A DNA stretch of 64,000 nt from Pseudomonas californiensis. GTDB taxonomy: Bacteria > Pseudomonadota > Gammaproteobacteria > Pseudomonadales > Pseudomonadaceae. Of the stretch, positions 1-8,891 are shown in pieces. The DNA is taken from assembly GCF_021147775.1 (NCBI RefSeq), contig NZ_JAGTPK010000001.1, forward strand, positions 124,001 to 188,000. The letters are read 5' to 3'. The stretch's first letter is position 1. Every line of letters begins with the position of its first letter. Both the position numbers and the translations under genes were made by a program. The notes below the pieces were generated by a model. The model ran no database searches, was not told where the DNA came from, and saw only the letters and a program-made list of their open reading frames with translations.

Positions 1-982
1 GCCGCATGTAGGCGGCAATGTCCTGCGGGTCGCGCCCCGAATAGTGGCAGGCGCCGCCGAACAGCAAACGGCGATCAGCCGACAGCCGATAATAGTCCAC
101 CGTCACGCGCTGGTCGCAGACCGCCATGTCTCTGGGCAGCAGCTCAGCGGCTTGCGCCTCGCTCAAGGGTTCGGTCGCAATGATATAGCTGCCAGCGGGC
201 AGCACCTTGCCGCTGATTTCCGGATTGAGGTCATTCAGGTAGGCATTGCAGCCCAGCACCAGTGTTTTTGCCTTCACTTCGCCTTGAGCGGTGTGCACAG
301 TGACTTGCGGGCCGTAGTCGATCCGCGTCGCCGCCGAGTGTTCGAATATCTGCACCCCCAGTGATCGCGCGACAGCCGCTTCACCCAGTGCCAGGTTCAA
401 GGGATGCAAATGCCCCGAGCCCATGTCGATCAGGCCGCCGACGTAGCGATTCGAACCCACCACGCTGTGCATCTGTGCGGATTGCAGCAGTTGCAGTTCG
501 TGGCGATAACCCAGGCTGCGCAATTCGTCTGCGTCCTCGGCCAGGCTGGCGAGGTCGCGTGGCTTGTTGGCGAGGTCGCAGTAGCCCCATTTCAGGTCGC
601 AGTCGATGCCGTGGCGCTCGACGCGCTGGCGCACGATTTCCACGGCCTCAAGGCCCAGCAGTTTGAGCTGACGCACGCCCTCGTTGCCAATCACGTTGGC
701 GAACTGCTCGACGCCATGACCCACGCCACGAATCAATTGGCCGCCGTTACGGCCGCTGGCACCCCAGCCGATCTTGCGTGACTCGAGCAGGGCAACGCTC
801 AGCCCGCGCTCGGCCAGCTCAATGGCCGTGTTGAGCCCGGAGAACCCGCCACCCACCACGCACACGTCGACTTCAAGCATGCCTTGCAACGCAGGATGGT
901 CCGGCTGCGGATGGCTGCTGGCTGCGTAATAGGAGGCGGCGTGCTGGTCCTGACGGGCGGGATGCTGAACGCGGGCGTTCAT
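1..982 (-). CDS. FAD-dependent amine/amino-acid oxidase, PuuB-like (3' part beyond window)
   Basis: The frame is open from an ATG at 982 to the window edge, so the C-terminus is missing. A Rossmann FAD-binding segment VCVVGGGFSGLNTAIELA lies near residue 40, followed by WGASGRNGGQ, typical of the DAO superfamily of gamma-glutamylputrescine oxidases and related amine oxidases. About 327 residues are visible; family members are about 430. The start is preceded by AGGACCTCCCC on the minus strand. Role by family: oxidative deamination of an amine or amino acid with FAD, substrate unknown. Its neighbour is a divergent cysteine-cluster gene. No polyamine gene is visible to fix the substrate. Confidence 0.8.
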   Translation of the reverse strand, partial: MNARVQHPARQDQHAASYYAASSHPQPDHPALQGMLEVDVCVVGGGFSGLNTAIELAERGLSVALLESRKIGWGASGRNGGQLIRGVGHGVEQFANVIGNEGVRQLKLLGLEAVEIVRQRVERHGIDCDLKWGYCDLANKPRDLASLAEDADELRSLGYRHELQLLQSAQMHSVVGSNRYVGGLIDMGSGHLHPLNLALGEAAVARSLGVQIFEHSAATRIDYGPQVTVHTAQGEVKAKTLVLGCNAYLNDLNPEISGKVLPAGSYIIATEPLSEAQAAELLPRDMAVCDQRVTVDYYRLSADRRLLFGGACHYSGRDPQDIAAYMR

Positions 983-1080
983 GGGGAGGTCCTTTTGACG
1001 GTGGCTGAATGTGTCCGGAGCATATGCTGCTGTCATGCGCCTGCCAACTGAGGCAAAATTCCCCCACTGTATTTGGGGTA

Positions 1081-1443
1081 ATGCCTGCAATGAGCTGCAA
1101 CCGTGAAAAAATCCGTGATTTACGGCGTCAGATCCCCTCGTTCGAGTGCGTGCCTGGCTGTCACGATTGCTGCGGGCCGGTAACCACGTCTTCTGAGGAA
1201 ATGTCGCGTCTGCCGCGCAAGACCCGCGCCGAGCAGGAAGCAGCGCTGACCGAGCTGAACTGCGTACATCTGGGGCCGCAAGGCTGCACGGTGTACGAAG
1301 AGCGCCCGTTGATCTGCCGGCTGTTCGGCACCACCCAGACCCTGCCATGCCCCAATGGTCGTCGCCCTGTCGAGCTGATCCACCCGCGCGTCGAGAAGCA
1401 GGTGCACGAATACATCGCCTCGACGCGTCAGGTGCTGGTCTAA
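1081..1443 (+). CDS. YkgJ-family cysteine cluster protein
   Basis: A protein of about 120 residues with a CxxxCxxCC arrangement (ECVPGCHDCCGP), then NCVHLGPQGCTVYEERPLICRLFG and a final TLPC. This is the YkgJ/UPF0153 pattern of Cys residues predicted to bind zinc or iron. I start it at ATG 1081, just after TTTGGGGTA; a second in-frame ATG lies at 1090, and a longer upstream frame has no better ribosome site. Precise function is unknown. It stands alone, convergent with the Lrp-type gene downstream. Confidence 0.75.
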   Translation: MPAMSCNREKIRDLRRQIPSFECVPGCHDCCGPVTTSSEEMSRLPRKTRAEQEAALTELNCVHLGPQGCTVYEERPLICRLFGTTQTLPCPNGRRPVELIHPRVEKQVHEYIASTRQVLV

Positions 1444-1452
1444 AAGACGCCG

Positions 1453-1941
1453 TCAGTCTGCGATCGGCAGGCTCAGGCTCTCTTTCACCTCTTCCATCAC
1501 GATGTAGCTCTTGGACTCGCGCACGTGGGGCAGCTTCAGGAGGATGTCGCCGAGCAGTTTTCGGTAGGACGCCATCTCTGAAATACGAGCCTTGACCAGA
1601 TAGTCGAAGTCGCCCGACACCAAATGGCATTCCAGCACGTGCGGCAATTTGAGCACGGCCCGACGAAACTCCTCAAACGTGTCGCCGGACTTGTAATCGA
1701 GGCTGATCTCGACAAACACCAGCAAGCTGGCCTTGAGGCTTTGCGGATTCAGGCGCGCGTTGTAACCCATGATGATGCCTTCACGCTCGAGTCGACGAAC
1801 CCGCTCGGTACAAGGCGTGGTAGACAGCCCGACCCGCTCGCCCAGCTCGGTGAACGAGATGCGTCCATCTGCCTGAAGAATGCGCAGGATGCTGCGGTCG
1901 ATCTTGTCGAGTTCACGTTTTGACTGGTGTTCGGTACGCAC
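1453..1941 (-). CDS. dadR: Lrp/AsnC-family regulator of alanine catabolism
   Basis: 162 residues: an N-terminal winged helix (about residues 13-62, with ISFTELGERVGLS and the Lrp-typical recognition helix TPCTERVRRLE) and a C-terminal RAM ligand domain (VFVEISLDYKSGD; ECHLVSGDFDYLV). It is divergent from dadA with 157 bp between them, the arrangement of the L-alanine-responsive Lrp activator of dadAX in Pseudomonas. That it senses alanine and activates dadA is inferred from family and position. It may also act more globally, since the same gene is often named lrp. Confidence 0.85.
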   Translation of the reverse strand: MRTEHQSKRELDKIDRSILRILQADGRISFTELGERVGLSTTPCTERVRRLEREGIIMGYNARLNPQSLKASLLVFVEISLDYKSGDTFEEFRRAVLKLPHVLECHLVSGDFDYLVKARISEMASYRKLLGDILLKLPHVRESKSYIVMEEVKESLSLPIAD

Positions 1942-2098
1942 AGGTGGTGTCCCCTCTACGAAAGCGTTCTTTGCCGTGGATTAGGCCCGAATATAAGTAA
2001 TTAAAGAGTGAAAAGCACTGCTCGCTGCTCAATATACTAGCCACATTCTTGCTTAAAACTTCAAAACGTCAGCGGATATCCGCGATGAGGTCATCAAC
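1942..2098. promoter_or_regulatory. Divergent dadR-dadA control region with leader palindrome
   Basis: AT-rich intergenic region containing a TATACT -10-like hexamer at 2033-2038 reading toward dadA and a perfect 12-bp palindrome GCGGATATCCGC at 2072-2083. The palindrome lies just before the GATGAGG ribosome site of dadA. Lrp sites would be expected here but are too degenerate for me to mark. Confidence 0.4.
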
Positions 2099-3400
2099 AT
2101 GCGTGTTCTGGTCCTTGGAAGTGGTGTGATCGGTATTACCAGCGCCTACTATCTGGCCCGTTCGGGGTTCCAGGTGACAGTGGTGGATCGTCAGCCTGCC
2201 GCAGCCATGGAAACCAGTTTCGCCAATGCCGGCCAGGTGTCGCCGGGTTATGCCTCGCCGTGGGCCGCGCCGGGTGTGCCGCTCAAGGCGATGAAGTGGC
2301 TGCTGCAACGCCATGCTCCTCTGGCAATCAAGGCCACGGCCGACATCGATCAGTACCTGTGGATGGCGCAAATGCTGCGTAACTGCACGGCCAGCCGTTA
2401 TGCCGTGAACAAAGAGCGCATGGTGCGTCTGTCCGAGTACAGCCGCGACTGCCTCGACGAGCTGCGTCTTGAAACCGGTATCGCTTATGAAGGCCGCAGT
2501 CTGGGGACCACTCAGTTGTTCCGTACCCAGGCGCAGCTGGACAACGCCGCCAAGGATATCGCTGTGCTGGAACAGTCCGGCGTGCCCTACGAGTTGCTTG
2601 ATCGTGCAGGCATCGCGCGGGTTGAACCGGCGCTGGCGGGCGTGACCGGTATTCTGAGCGGCGCGCTGCGCCTGCCCAATGACCAGACTGGCGATTGCCA
2701 GCTGTTCACCACGCGTCTGGCAGAGATGGCCGAGGAGCTGGGTGTCGAGTTCCGTTATGGCCAGAACATCGAGCGCCTCGATTTTGCGGGCGACCGCATC
2801 AATGGCGTATGGATCGACGGCAAGCTGGAAACCGCTGACCGCTACGTGCTGGCGCTGGGCAGCTATTCTCCAAAGCTGCTCAAGCCGCTGGGCATCAAGG
2901 CGCCAGTTTACCCGCTCAAGGGTTACTCGCTCACCATACCGATCACCAACGCGGCGATGGCCCCAACGTCGACTATTCTGGACGAGACCTACAAGGTCGC
3001 CATTACCCGCTTCGATAACCGTATTCGGGTCGGGGGCATGGCCGAAATTGCCGGTTTTGATCTCTCGTTGAATCCGCGCCGACGTGAAACGCTGGAGATG
3101 ATCGTTGGCGACCTCTATCCTCAGGGCGGCGACCTGACCCAGGCCAGTTTCTGGACCGGGCTGCGTCCGACGACACCCGACGGCACACCTATCGTGGGGG
3201 CTACGGCGTTCCGCAATCTGTTCCTCAACACCGGTCACGGTACGTTGGGCTGGACGATGGCTTGCGGTTCAGGCCGCTTGCTGGCCGACCTCATGGCCCG
3301 CAAGACACCTCAGATCAGCGCCGAAGGGCTTGATATTTCTCGTTATGGCAGTACCCAGGAGAACGCAAAGCATGTCCATTCAGCGCCAGCTCACCAATGA
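2099..3400 (+). CDS. dadA: D-amino acid dehydrogenase, small subunit
   Basis: 433 residues with an N-terminal FAD-binding motif ([20 protein letters not shown]), the DadA signature [17 protein letters not shown], and the C-terminal [18 protein letters not shown]. It oxidises D-alanine and other D-amino acids to 2-oxo acids, passing electrons to the respiratory chain at the inner membrane. Length matches the family (about 432). Its 3' end overlaps the start of the RidA gene by 29 bases, so the two are probably translated together. Together with alanine racemase it forms the L-alanine to pyruvate pathway. Confidence 0.97.
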   Translation: MRVLVLGSGVIGITSAYYLARSGFQVTVVDRQPAAAMETSFANAGQVSPGYASPWAAPGVPLKAMKWLLQRHAPLAIKATADIDQYLWMAQMLRNCTASRYAVNKERMVRLSEYSRDCLDELRLETGIAYEGRSLGTTQLFRTQAQLDNAAKDIAVLEQSGVPYELLDRAGIARVEPALAGVTGILSGALRLPNDQTGDCQLFTTRLAEMAEELGVEFRYGQNIERLDFAGDRINGVWIDGKLETADRYVLALGSYSPKLLKPLGIKAPVYPLKGYSLTIPITNAAMAPTSTILDETYKVAITRFDNRIRVGGMAEIAGFDLSLNPRRRETLEMIVGDLYPQGGDLTQASFWTGLRPTTPDGTPIVGATAFRNLFLNTGHGTLGWTMACGSGRLLADLMARKTPQISAEGLDISRYGSTQENAKHVHSAPAHQ

Positions 3401-3725
3401 GCGCATGAGCCAGATCGTCGTCCACAACGGCACCGTCTACCTGTCGGGCCAAGTGGGAGATGACATGGCTGCCGGTGTCGAGCAACAGACCCAAGAGACG
3501 CTGAACAGCATTGAGCGTTTGCTCGATCTTGCGGGCACCGACAAAAGCCGCATCCTGTCGGTCACGATCTACCTGAAAGACATTGATGCTCACTTTGCGG
3601 GCATGAACAGCGTCTGGGACAAATGGCTGCCAAAAGGCGTTGCCCCTGCGCGAGCCACGGTCGAAGCCAAACTGTGCGAGCCGGAAATCCTGGTCGAGCT
3701 GTCGGTTGTTGCTGCATTGCCGTAA
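3372..3725 (+). CDS. RidA-family enamine/imine deaminase
   Basis: 117 residues of the RidA/YjgF fold: [10 protein letters not shown], the [22 protein letters not shown] helix-strand, and the conserved Arg in [20 protein letters not shown] that contacts the substrate carboxylate. RidA proteins hydrolyse reactive 2-aminoacrylate and other imines. Here the natural source would be the imino acid released by DadA, inside whose 3' end this gene starts. ATG 3372 is chosen because AGGAG lies 12 bases upstream and the earlier in-frame codons lie within dadA. Confidence 0.9.
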   Translation: MSIQRQLTNERMSQIVVHNGTVYLSGQVGDDMAAGVEQQTQETLNSIERLLDLAGTDKSRILSVTIYLKDIDAHFAGMNSVWDKWLPKGVAPARATVEAKLCEPEILVELSVVAALP

Positions 3726-3738
3726 CGCTTTGTTTCTG

Positions 3739-3772
3739 GTCCGGCGACGCACCCTCGCCGTCGGGCCTTTTT
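3739..3772 (+). terminator. Hairpin with T-run after the RidA gene
   Basis: A GC-rich imperfect inverted repeat (GGTCCGGCGAC pairing with the segment ending GTCGGGCC) runs into TTTTT. It lies between ridA and dadX, so dadX may be expressed partly by read-through or from its own promoter. Confidence 0.55.
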
Positions 3773-3806
3773 AACCCCTTCAACACCTCAAGCAAGAAGC
3801 ATCCTC

Positions 3807-4880
3807 ATGCGTCCAGCCCGCGCCCTTATCGATCTTCAGGCCTTGCGCCATAACTTCCAGCTGGCCCGCGAAAGCACAGGCGCCAAGGCACTCGCAGTCA
3901 TCAAGGCCGATGCGTATGGCCACGGTGCGGTGCGAGTTGCTCAAGCGCTTGAGGCACAGACGGACGGTTTTGCGGTGGCCTGTATTGAAGAGGCGCTTGA
4001 ACTGCGCGCTGCGGGTATCAATGCGCCAATTCTGTTGCTTGAGGGTTTTTTCGAGGCCGACGAACTGGCCTTGATTGCCGAGCACGACTTCTGGTTCGTG
4101 GTGCATTCGATGTGGCAACTGGAGGCCCTTGAAAAAGCCGCCATGGCCAAACCGGTGACCGTCTGGTTGAAGCTCGATACCGGTATGCACCGGGTCGGCC
4201 TGCATCCGCAGGACTACCGCATTGCCTATCAGCGTTTGCTGGCGACCGGCAAAGTGACCAAAGTTGTTCTGATGAGCCATTTCGCCCGTGCGGACGAGCT
4301 GGACAGTGCTGCCAGTACTGAGCAGGTTGCGGTATTCAACGCGGCGCGCCAGGGCCTGAACGCTGAAACCAGTCTGAAAAACTCCCCGGCCGTGCTGGGT
4401 TGGCCAAATATTGCGAGCGATTGGGTAAGGCCCGGCATCATGCTGTATGGCGCTACGCCCTTTGATCAATCGCAGCCGCTGGCTGACCGGTTGCAGCCCG
4501 TGATGACACTTGAATCGAAAATCATCAGCGTGCGCGAACTGGGCGTGAATGAGCCAGTGGGCTATGGCGCACGCTTTATCACCGATCGTCCCGCGCGCAT
4601 CGGTGTCGTGGCCCTCGGGTATGCCGATGGCTATCCACGGCATGCGCCGACCGGCACCCCGGTCTGTATCGACGGAGCGCCTGGCAGGCTGCTCGGCCGC
4701 GTATCCATGGACATGCTCTGCGTTGACCTTACGGACCTGCCGAATGCGGGGTTGGGCAGTCGGGTCGAATTGTGGGGCAAGAACGTGCTGGCCAGTGATG
4801 TGGCCGCCCATGCGGATACCATTCCTTATCAGCTTTTCTGCAATCTGCGCCGCGTGCCACGCGTCTATTCCGAAGGCTGA
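3807..4880 (+). CDS. dadX: Catabolic alanine racemase (PLP)
   Basis: 357 residues, full length. The PLP lysine sits in [11 protein letters not shown] (Lys33) and the catalytic tyrosine of the other face in EPVGYGARF (near residue 253), followed by [11 protein letters not shown]. It interconverts L- and D-alanine, feeding D-alanine to DadA. Position after dadA-ridA identifies it as the catabolic racemase rather than the biosynthetic alr. Some D-alanine supply for peptidoglycan is also possible. Confidence 0.95.
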   Translation: MRPARALIDLQALRHNFQLARESTGAKALAVIKADAYGHGAVRVAQALEAQTDGFAVACIEEALELRAAGINAPILLLEGFFEADELALIAEHDFWFVVHSMWQLEALEKAAMAKPVTVWLKLDTGMHRVGLHPQDYRIAYQRLLATGKVTKVVLMSHFARADELDSAASTEQVAVFNAARQGLNAETSLKNSPAVLGWPNIASDWVRPGIMLYGATPFDQSQPLADRLQPVMTLESKIISVRELGVNEPVGYGARFITDRPARIGVVALGYADGYPRHAPTGTPVCIDGAPGRLLGRVSMDMLCVDLTDLPNAGLGSRVELWGKNVLASDVAAHADTIPYQLFCNLRRVPRVYSEG

Positions 4881-5001
4881 ACCCGCCTGTTGCCACCAAT
4901 CCTCCGGTAAGTCCGGCTGTCAGTCGAAGTGTTGTAAATATTGAACGCTGTTGCCATCATGGCGCTCATCTTGACCTGACTGAATCTGGGGGAATATCGC
5001 A

Positions 5002-5550
5002 TTGGACGTGGGTGAACGGCTGCAATCGATCCGCAAGCTCAAGGGCCTGTCCCAACGTGAACTCGCCAAGCGGGCAGGCGTGACCAACAGCACCATCTCC
5101 ATGATCGAGAAAAACAGCGTCAGCCCTTCGATAAGCTCGCTGCGCAAGGTGCTGGGCGGTATTCCCATGTCCATGGTCGAGTTCTTTTCCGAAGAAGTCG
5201 AACCCGAAAACCCGACTCAGGTGGTGTACAAGGCCAGCGAGTTGATCGATATCTCGGACGGCGCGGTGACCATGAAGCTGGTGGGCAAGTCGCACCAGGG
5301 CCGCGCGATTGCGTTTCTCACCGAAACCTATCCGCCCGGCGCTGATACCGGCGAAGAGATGCTGGTCCACGAAGGCGAAGAAACCGGAATCCTTGTCGAA
5401 GGGCGCCTCGAGCTGGTGGTGGGGCTGGACACTTATGTGCTCGAAGCAGGCGACAGCTATTACTTCGAAAGCACCCGACCGCATCGCTTCCGCAACCCGT
5501 TCGATGTGCCCGCGCGACTGATCAGCGCAGCGACACCCGCCAATTTCTGA
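5002..5550 (+). CDS. XRE-cupin transcriptional regulator
   Basis: 182 residues: a helix-turn-helix (about 5-58; LSQRELAKRAGVTNSTISMIE) followed by a cupin_2 domain (about 105-175; GEEMLVHEGEETGILVEGRLEL). This is the PuuR-like architecture, with a small effector presumably bound in the cupin. The start is TTG at 5002, with GGGGGAA 8-14 bases upstream. Such regulators often control polyamine or amino acid catabolism. The amine oxidase at the window start is a possible but unproven target. The Pseudomonas core block has the same gene after dadX. Confidence 0.85.
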   Translation: MDVGERLQSIRKLKGLSQRELAKRAGVTNSTISMIEKNSVSPSISSLRKVLGGIPMSMVEFFSEEVEPENPTQVVYKASELIDISDGAVTMKLVGKSHQGRAIAFLTETYPPGADTGEEMLVHEGEETGILVEGRLELVVGLDTYVLEAGDSYYFESTRPHRFRNPFDVPARLISAATPANF

Positions 5551-5625
5551 ATCGTGAGCATTTGGCTGTCGATTGCGGTGCCGGTCGACGGGTGAATGGT
5601 CAGACCCAACCCGAAGGTGTCACGC

Positions 5626-6045
5626 GTGCATCGTATGAACAAGCTTCTGACTGTCGCCGCTGTCCTGGCATGCTGGGTAATCACTGCTCGGGCGCAGACG
5701 GCTGACGACGTCGCCAAACGCATCGAGCCCGTCGGCCAGGTATGTGTCCAGGGCGCTGACTGTACAGGCACGCCCACCGCTGCTGTACCTGTGAGTAGCA
5801 GCGGCCGTTCCATAGACGACGTGATTGCCAGTCACTGCACGGTTTGTCATACCGTCATACCCAACGCCCCAAAAATAGGTGACACCGCAGCCTGGGCTGA
5901 GCGCGCCCAGAAAGAAGGCGGGCTCGACGGGTTGCTGGCCAAAGCCATTTCCGGAGTCAACGCCATGCCGCCCAAAGGCACGTGTGGCGACTGCACGGAT
6001 GAGGACTTGAGGGCGGCGATTCAGAAAATGTCGGGTTTGAAGTAA
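5626..6045 (+). CDS. cycB: Cytochrome c5-type monohaem protein
   Basis: About 139 residues with an N-terminal signal peptide (MNKLLTVAAVLACWVITARA), a haem site CTVCH, a distal Met in NAMPPKG and an extra Cys pair CGDC typical of cytochrome c5. Periplasmic electron carrier. I prefer GTG 5626, because GAAGG at 5613-5617 is spaced 8 bases from it; ATG 5635 would give the same mature protein. The gene stands alone between the regulator and the acetyl-CoA hydrolase. The physiological partner is unknown. Confidence 0.85.
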   Translation: MHRMNKLLTVAAVLACWVITARAQTADDVAKRIEPVGQVCVQGADCTGTPTAAVPVSSSGRSIDDVIASHCTVCHTVIPNAPKIGDTAAWAERAQKEGGLDGLLAKAISGVNAMPPKGTCGDCTDEDLRAAIQKMSGLK

Positions 6046-6130
6046 ATCCCGCTGCTCACGCCAGGGCATGCAACACTTTCATGTGCACACCGGTCCAAGC
6101 TGCATTCAATAACCCGCCAGGAGAGCTCGG

Positions 6131-8062
6131 ATGCCGCAGTCCTGTTCCATTGAGCAAGCCATCGATCACGTGCTGGAACAGTTGCCCGAGCACATCCATC
6201 TGGGCATGCCGCTGGGGCTGGGCAAGCCCAACCGGTTCGTCAATGCGCTGTACGAACGTATCAGCCAGTTACCTGAGCGACGGCTGACGATCTACACCGC
6301 ACTGAGCCTGGGGAGGCCAACGCCGGGTGAAGGTTTGCAGGCGCGTTTTCTGGAGCCTTTTCTGGAGCGCATCTTTGGTGATTACCCTGAGCTCGAGTTT
6401 CTGGGCGCGCTGCGTCGCGACTCGTTGCCTGCCAACATCCGTGTTCAACAGTTTTTCATGCAGCCGGGCAGCCTGCTCAACAGTGCATCTGCCCAGCAAG
6501 ACTATGTCAGCAGCAATTACAGCCACGCAGCGCGGGACATCAATGCCAGTGGCCTGAATCTGGTCGCCCAACTGGTGGCGCGGGACGACCAGCGCCCTGG
6601 CAAGCTGAGCCTGAGCTGTAACCCCGACGTGACGCTCGACCTGCTGCCGATGATCGACAAGCGTCGGGCAGCGGGCGAGACCATTCTGATTCTCGGTCAG
6701 GTGCACGCCGAGCTGCCGTACATGCCGGGCGACTCGGAGCTGCAAATGGACGCGTTCGACCTGCTGCTGGACGAAGAAGAGCGGAGCACGCTGTTTTCTA
6801 CACCGAACATGCCGGTGGGCTATCAGGACCATCTGATCGGTCTGCACGCCAGCACCCTGGTACGCGACGGCGGTACGCTGCAGATCGGCATCGGTTCGAT
6901 GGGCGACGCGCTGACCGGTGCGTTGCTGGCCCGCCAGGCCGATAACGAAACCTGGCGCAGCCTGCTGGCCGAACTGAACATGAGCAACTGGCAGACGCTG
7001 ATCGACCGGGAAGGCGGTGTTCAGCCCTTCGCCAGCGGGCTTTATGGTTGCAGTGAAATGTTCGTCAATGGCCTGCTGGTGCTCGCAGATGCAGGCATTG
7101 TGCGCCGCAAGGTCTACGCCGATGCCGGGCTGCAACGGTTGGCCGACATGGGCACGCTGGACGAGGAGGCCCATCCCGGCGGTGTCGTGGTGCATGGCGG
7201 CTTCTTTCTCGGCCCGCTCAGTTTCTACCAGCGGCTGCGCGAGCTGCCTGCCGAGCGACTGGCGCAGTTCAACATGACCGCCATCAGCTACATCAACGAG
7301 CTGTACGGCAATGAAGAACTTAAGCGCTTGCAGCGCCGTGATGCGCGTTTCATCAACAGCGCATTCACCGTGACCCTGATGGGGGCGGCAGTCGCTGACC
7401 AACTGGAGGACGGTCGGGTGCTCAGCGGCGTCGGTGGCCAATACAACTTCGTGGCTCAGGCTCACGCACTTGAAGGCGCTCGCTCGATTCTGATGCTGCG
7501 CAGTTGGCGCGAGTCGGGTGGCGAGGTCAGCTCCAATATCGTCTGGGAATACGGCCATACGACCATTCCCCGGCATCTGCGTGACATTGTGGTCACCGAA
7601 TACGGTATTGCAGACCTTCGTGGTCAGACCGACGCGACGGTGATCGAGCGGATGCTCAACATCAGCGACTCGCGCTTTCAGCCCGGCCTTGTCGAGCAGG
7701 CGCAGAAGGCTGGCAAGCTGCCGAAAAACTTCCGCCTGGACCCGCGCTTCACCGAGAACAGCGCCGAGCGTTTGCAGGGCATCGCCGCTCGCCATCCGTC
7801 GCTGTTTACCGAATACCCGCTGGGCAGTGATTTCAGCCCGCAGGAGCGGGATTTATTGCGCGCGCTGAACTGGCTGAAAAGCAAACTCAAGCTCACCGAC
7901 ATTATCGAGTTGGGCAAAGCCACGCTCGATGCGCCAGAGCCGGAGCTGTATCCCGAGCACTTGCAGCGCATGCAGCTTGATCAGCCGCATGGCTTGCGCG
8001 AAGAATTGTATCAGCGGTTGCTGCTTGCCGGTTTGCACAGCACGACAGGGCTGGCCAGCTGA
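6131..8062 (+). CDS. Acetyl-CoA hydrolase/transferase family protein
   Basis: 643 residues, single chain. The N-terminal half carries the CoA-transferase fold; the C-terminal half shows HGGFFLGPLSFYQRLREL, MTAISYINELYG (the Glu here is the likely covalent CoA carrier) and IVVTEYGIADLRGQTD, typical of the AcetylCoA_hyd_C domain. Predicted to transfer or hydrolyse short acyl-CoAs such as acetyl- or succinyl-CoA. The ribosome site AGGAGAG precedes ATG 6131. No neighbouring gene fixes the substrate. Confidence 0.85.
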   Translation: MPQSCSIEQAIDHVLEQLPEHIHLGMPLGLGKPNRFVNALYERISQLPERRLTIYTALSLGRPTPGEGLQARFLEPFLERIFGDYPELEFLGALRRDSLPANIRVQQFFMQPGSLLNSASAQQDYVSSNYSHAARDINASGLNLVAQLVARDDQRPGKLSLSCNPDVTLDLLPMIDKRRAAGETILILGQVHAELPYMPGDSELQMDAFDLLLDEEERSTLFSTPNMPVGYQDHLIGLHASTLVRDGGTLQIGIGSMGDALTGALLARQADNETWRSLLAELNMSNWQTLIDREGGVQPFASGLYGCSEMFVNGLLVLADAGIVRRKVYADAGLQRLADMGTLDEEAHPGGVVVHGGFFLGPLSFYQRLRELPAERLAQFNMTAISYINELYGNEELKRLQRRDARFINSAFTVTLMGAAVADQLEDGRVLSGVGGQYNFVAQAHALEGARSILMLRSWRESGGEVSSNIVWEYGHTTIPRHLRDIVVTEYGIADLRGQTDATVIERMLNISDSRFQPGLVEQAQKAGKLPKNFRLDPRFTENSAERLQGIAARHPSLFTEYPLGSDFSPQERDLLRALNWLKSKLKLTDIIELGKATLDAPEPELYPEHLQRMQLDQPHGLREELYQRLLLAGLHSTTGLAS

Positions 8063-8078
8063 GCGCTCTGTCGAGCGT

Positions 8079-8891
8079 TCAAACCACGGCATACGCCAGC
8101 ATGAAAGCCGCCACGATTCCGCACACGGCGAACAGTTGCCGCAGCCGAGGGCCAGCAAGGTAGCAGGCGACCCGCCTGCCAGCTGCCAGCCCTGCAATCG
8201 CGCCCAGCGCAAACGGCACCCCGACTGACCAATGCATCACGCCGCCGAGCGAGGCAGTGATCACACTGCCTGTCGACACCAGGGCAATCACGGCCAGCGA
8301 AGTGGCCATGACGCTTTTGATGTCGAGGTCGCTGTAGCGCGTCAGCGCCGGAATGATTACAAAGCCACCGCCTACGCCCAGCAGCCCGGACAGCAGCCCT
8401 GACGCAGCGCCGGTAAACGTCAGCGCGCGCAGGCACGGCATGGTCCAGCGCAAGCGGCCTTGTAGCGGGTTGAGCACGCAAGGCAGTATCGCCGAGCGGG
8501 GCGGCGGAGCACCCTCGCGCAGTTCGCGACTGGCCTTGATCAGGATTCGGCTGCAGGCGTATACCAACACCAGGGAAAACAACAGCGCAAGTGGTGTGTT
8601 CGGCAGCCGGTGGGCAAGCCACAAGCCCAGTGGCGCCACAACCACGCCGATACCCGCGATATAACCCGCTGCGCGATAACGAACGATCCCCTGACGCAGT
8701 CCCAGTACGGCGCCTACCCCAGCGGCCAGACCCACAGCGAGCAGCGCAACGGGCGCGGCCTCGACGATCGACAGGCCCAGACCGAACACCAGCAACGGAA
8801 CGGCCAGAATACCGCCACCTGCACCGGTCAGGGCCAGCACGGCGCCAATGACCGCGCCCAGTCCTGCCCCCAGCAGTTGATGCTCATCCAT
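8079..8891 (-). CDS. TauE/SafE-family sulfite/sulfur-compound exporter
   Basis: 270 residues, almost entirely hydrophobic with about eight membrane segments and the TauE repeats VLALTGAGGGILAVPLLVF and GLLSGLLGVGGGFVIIPALT. The start at 8891 (MDEHQLLGAG) overlaps the 3' end of the sulfide:quinone oxidoreductase gene by 8 bases, so the two are translationally coupled. In this operon the likely job is exporting sulfite or thiosulfate produced by persulfide oxidation. That role is inferred from context and from similar bigR-type operons. Confidence 0.85.
   Translation of the reverse strand: MDEHQLLGAGLGAVIGAVLALTGAGGGILAVPLLVFGLGLSIVEAAPVALLAVGLAAGVGAVLGLRQGIVRYRAAGYIAGIGVVVAPLGLWLAHRLPNTPLALLFSLVLVYACSRILIKASRELREGAPPPRSAILPCVLNPLQGRLRWTMPCLRALTFTGAASGLLSGLLGVGGGFVIIPALTRYSDLDIKSVMATSLAVIALVSTGSVITASLGGVMHWSVGVPFALGAIAGLAAGRRVACYLAGPRLRQLFAVCGIVAAFMLAYAVV

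Noticed and set aside
2069..3238. 389-codon frame on the minus strand opposite dadA
   Set aside because: Shadow of dadA in a GC-rich genome; no ribosome site and no recognisable motifs.
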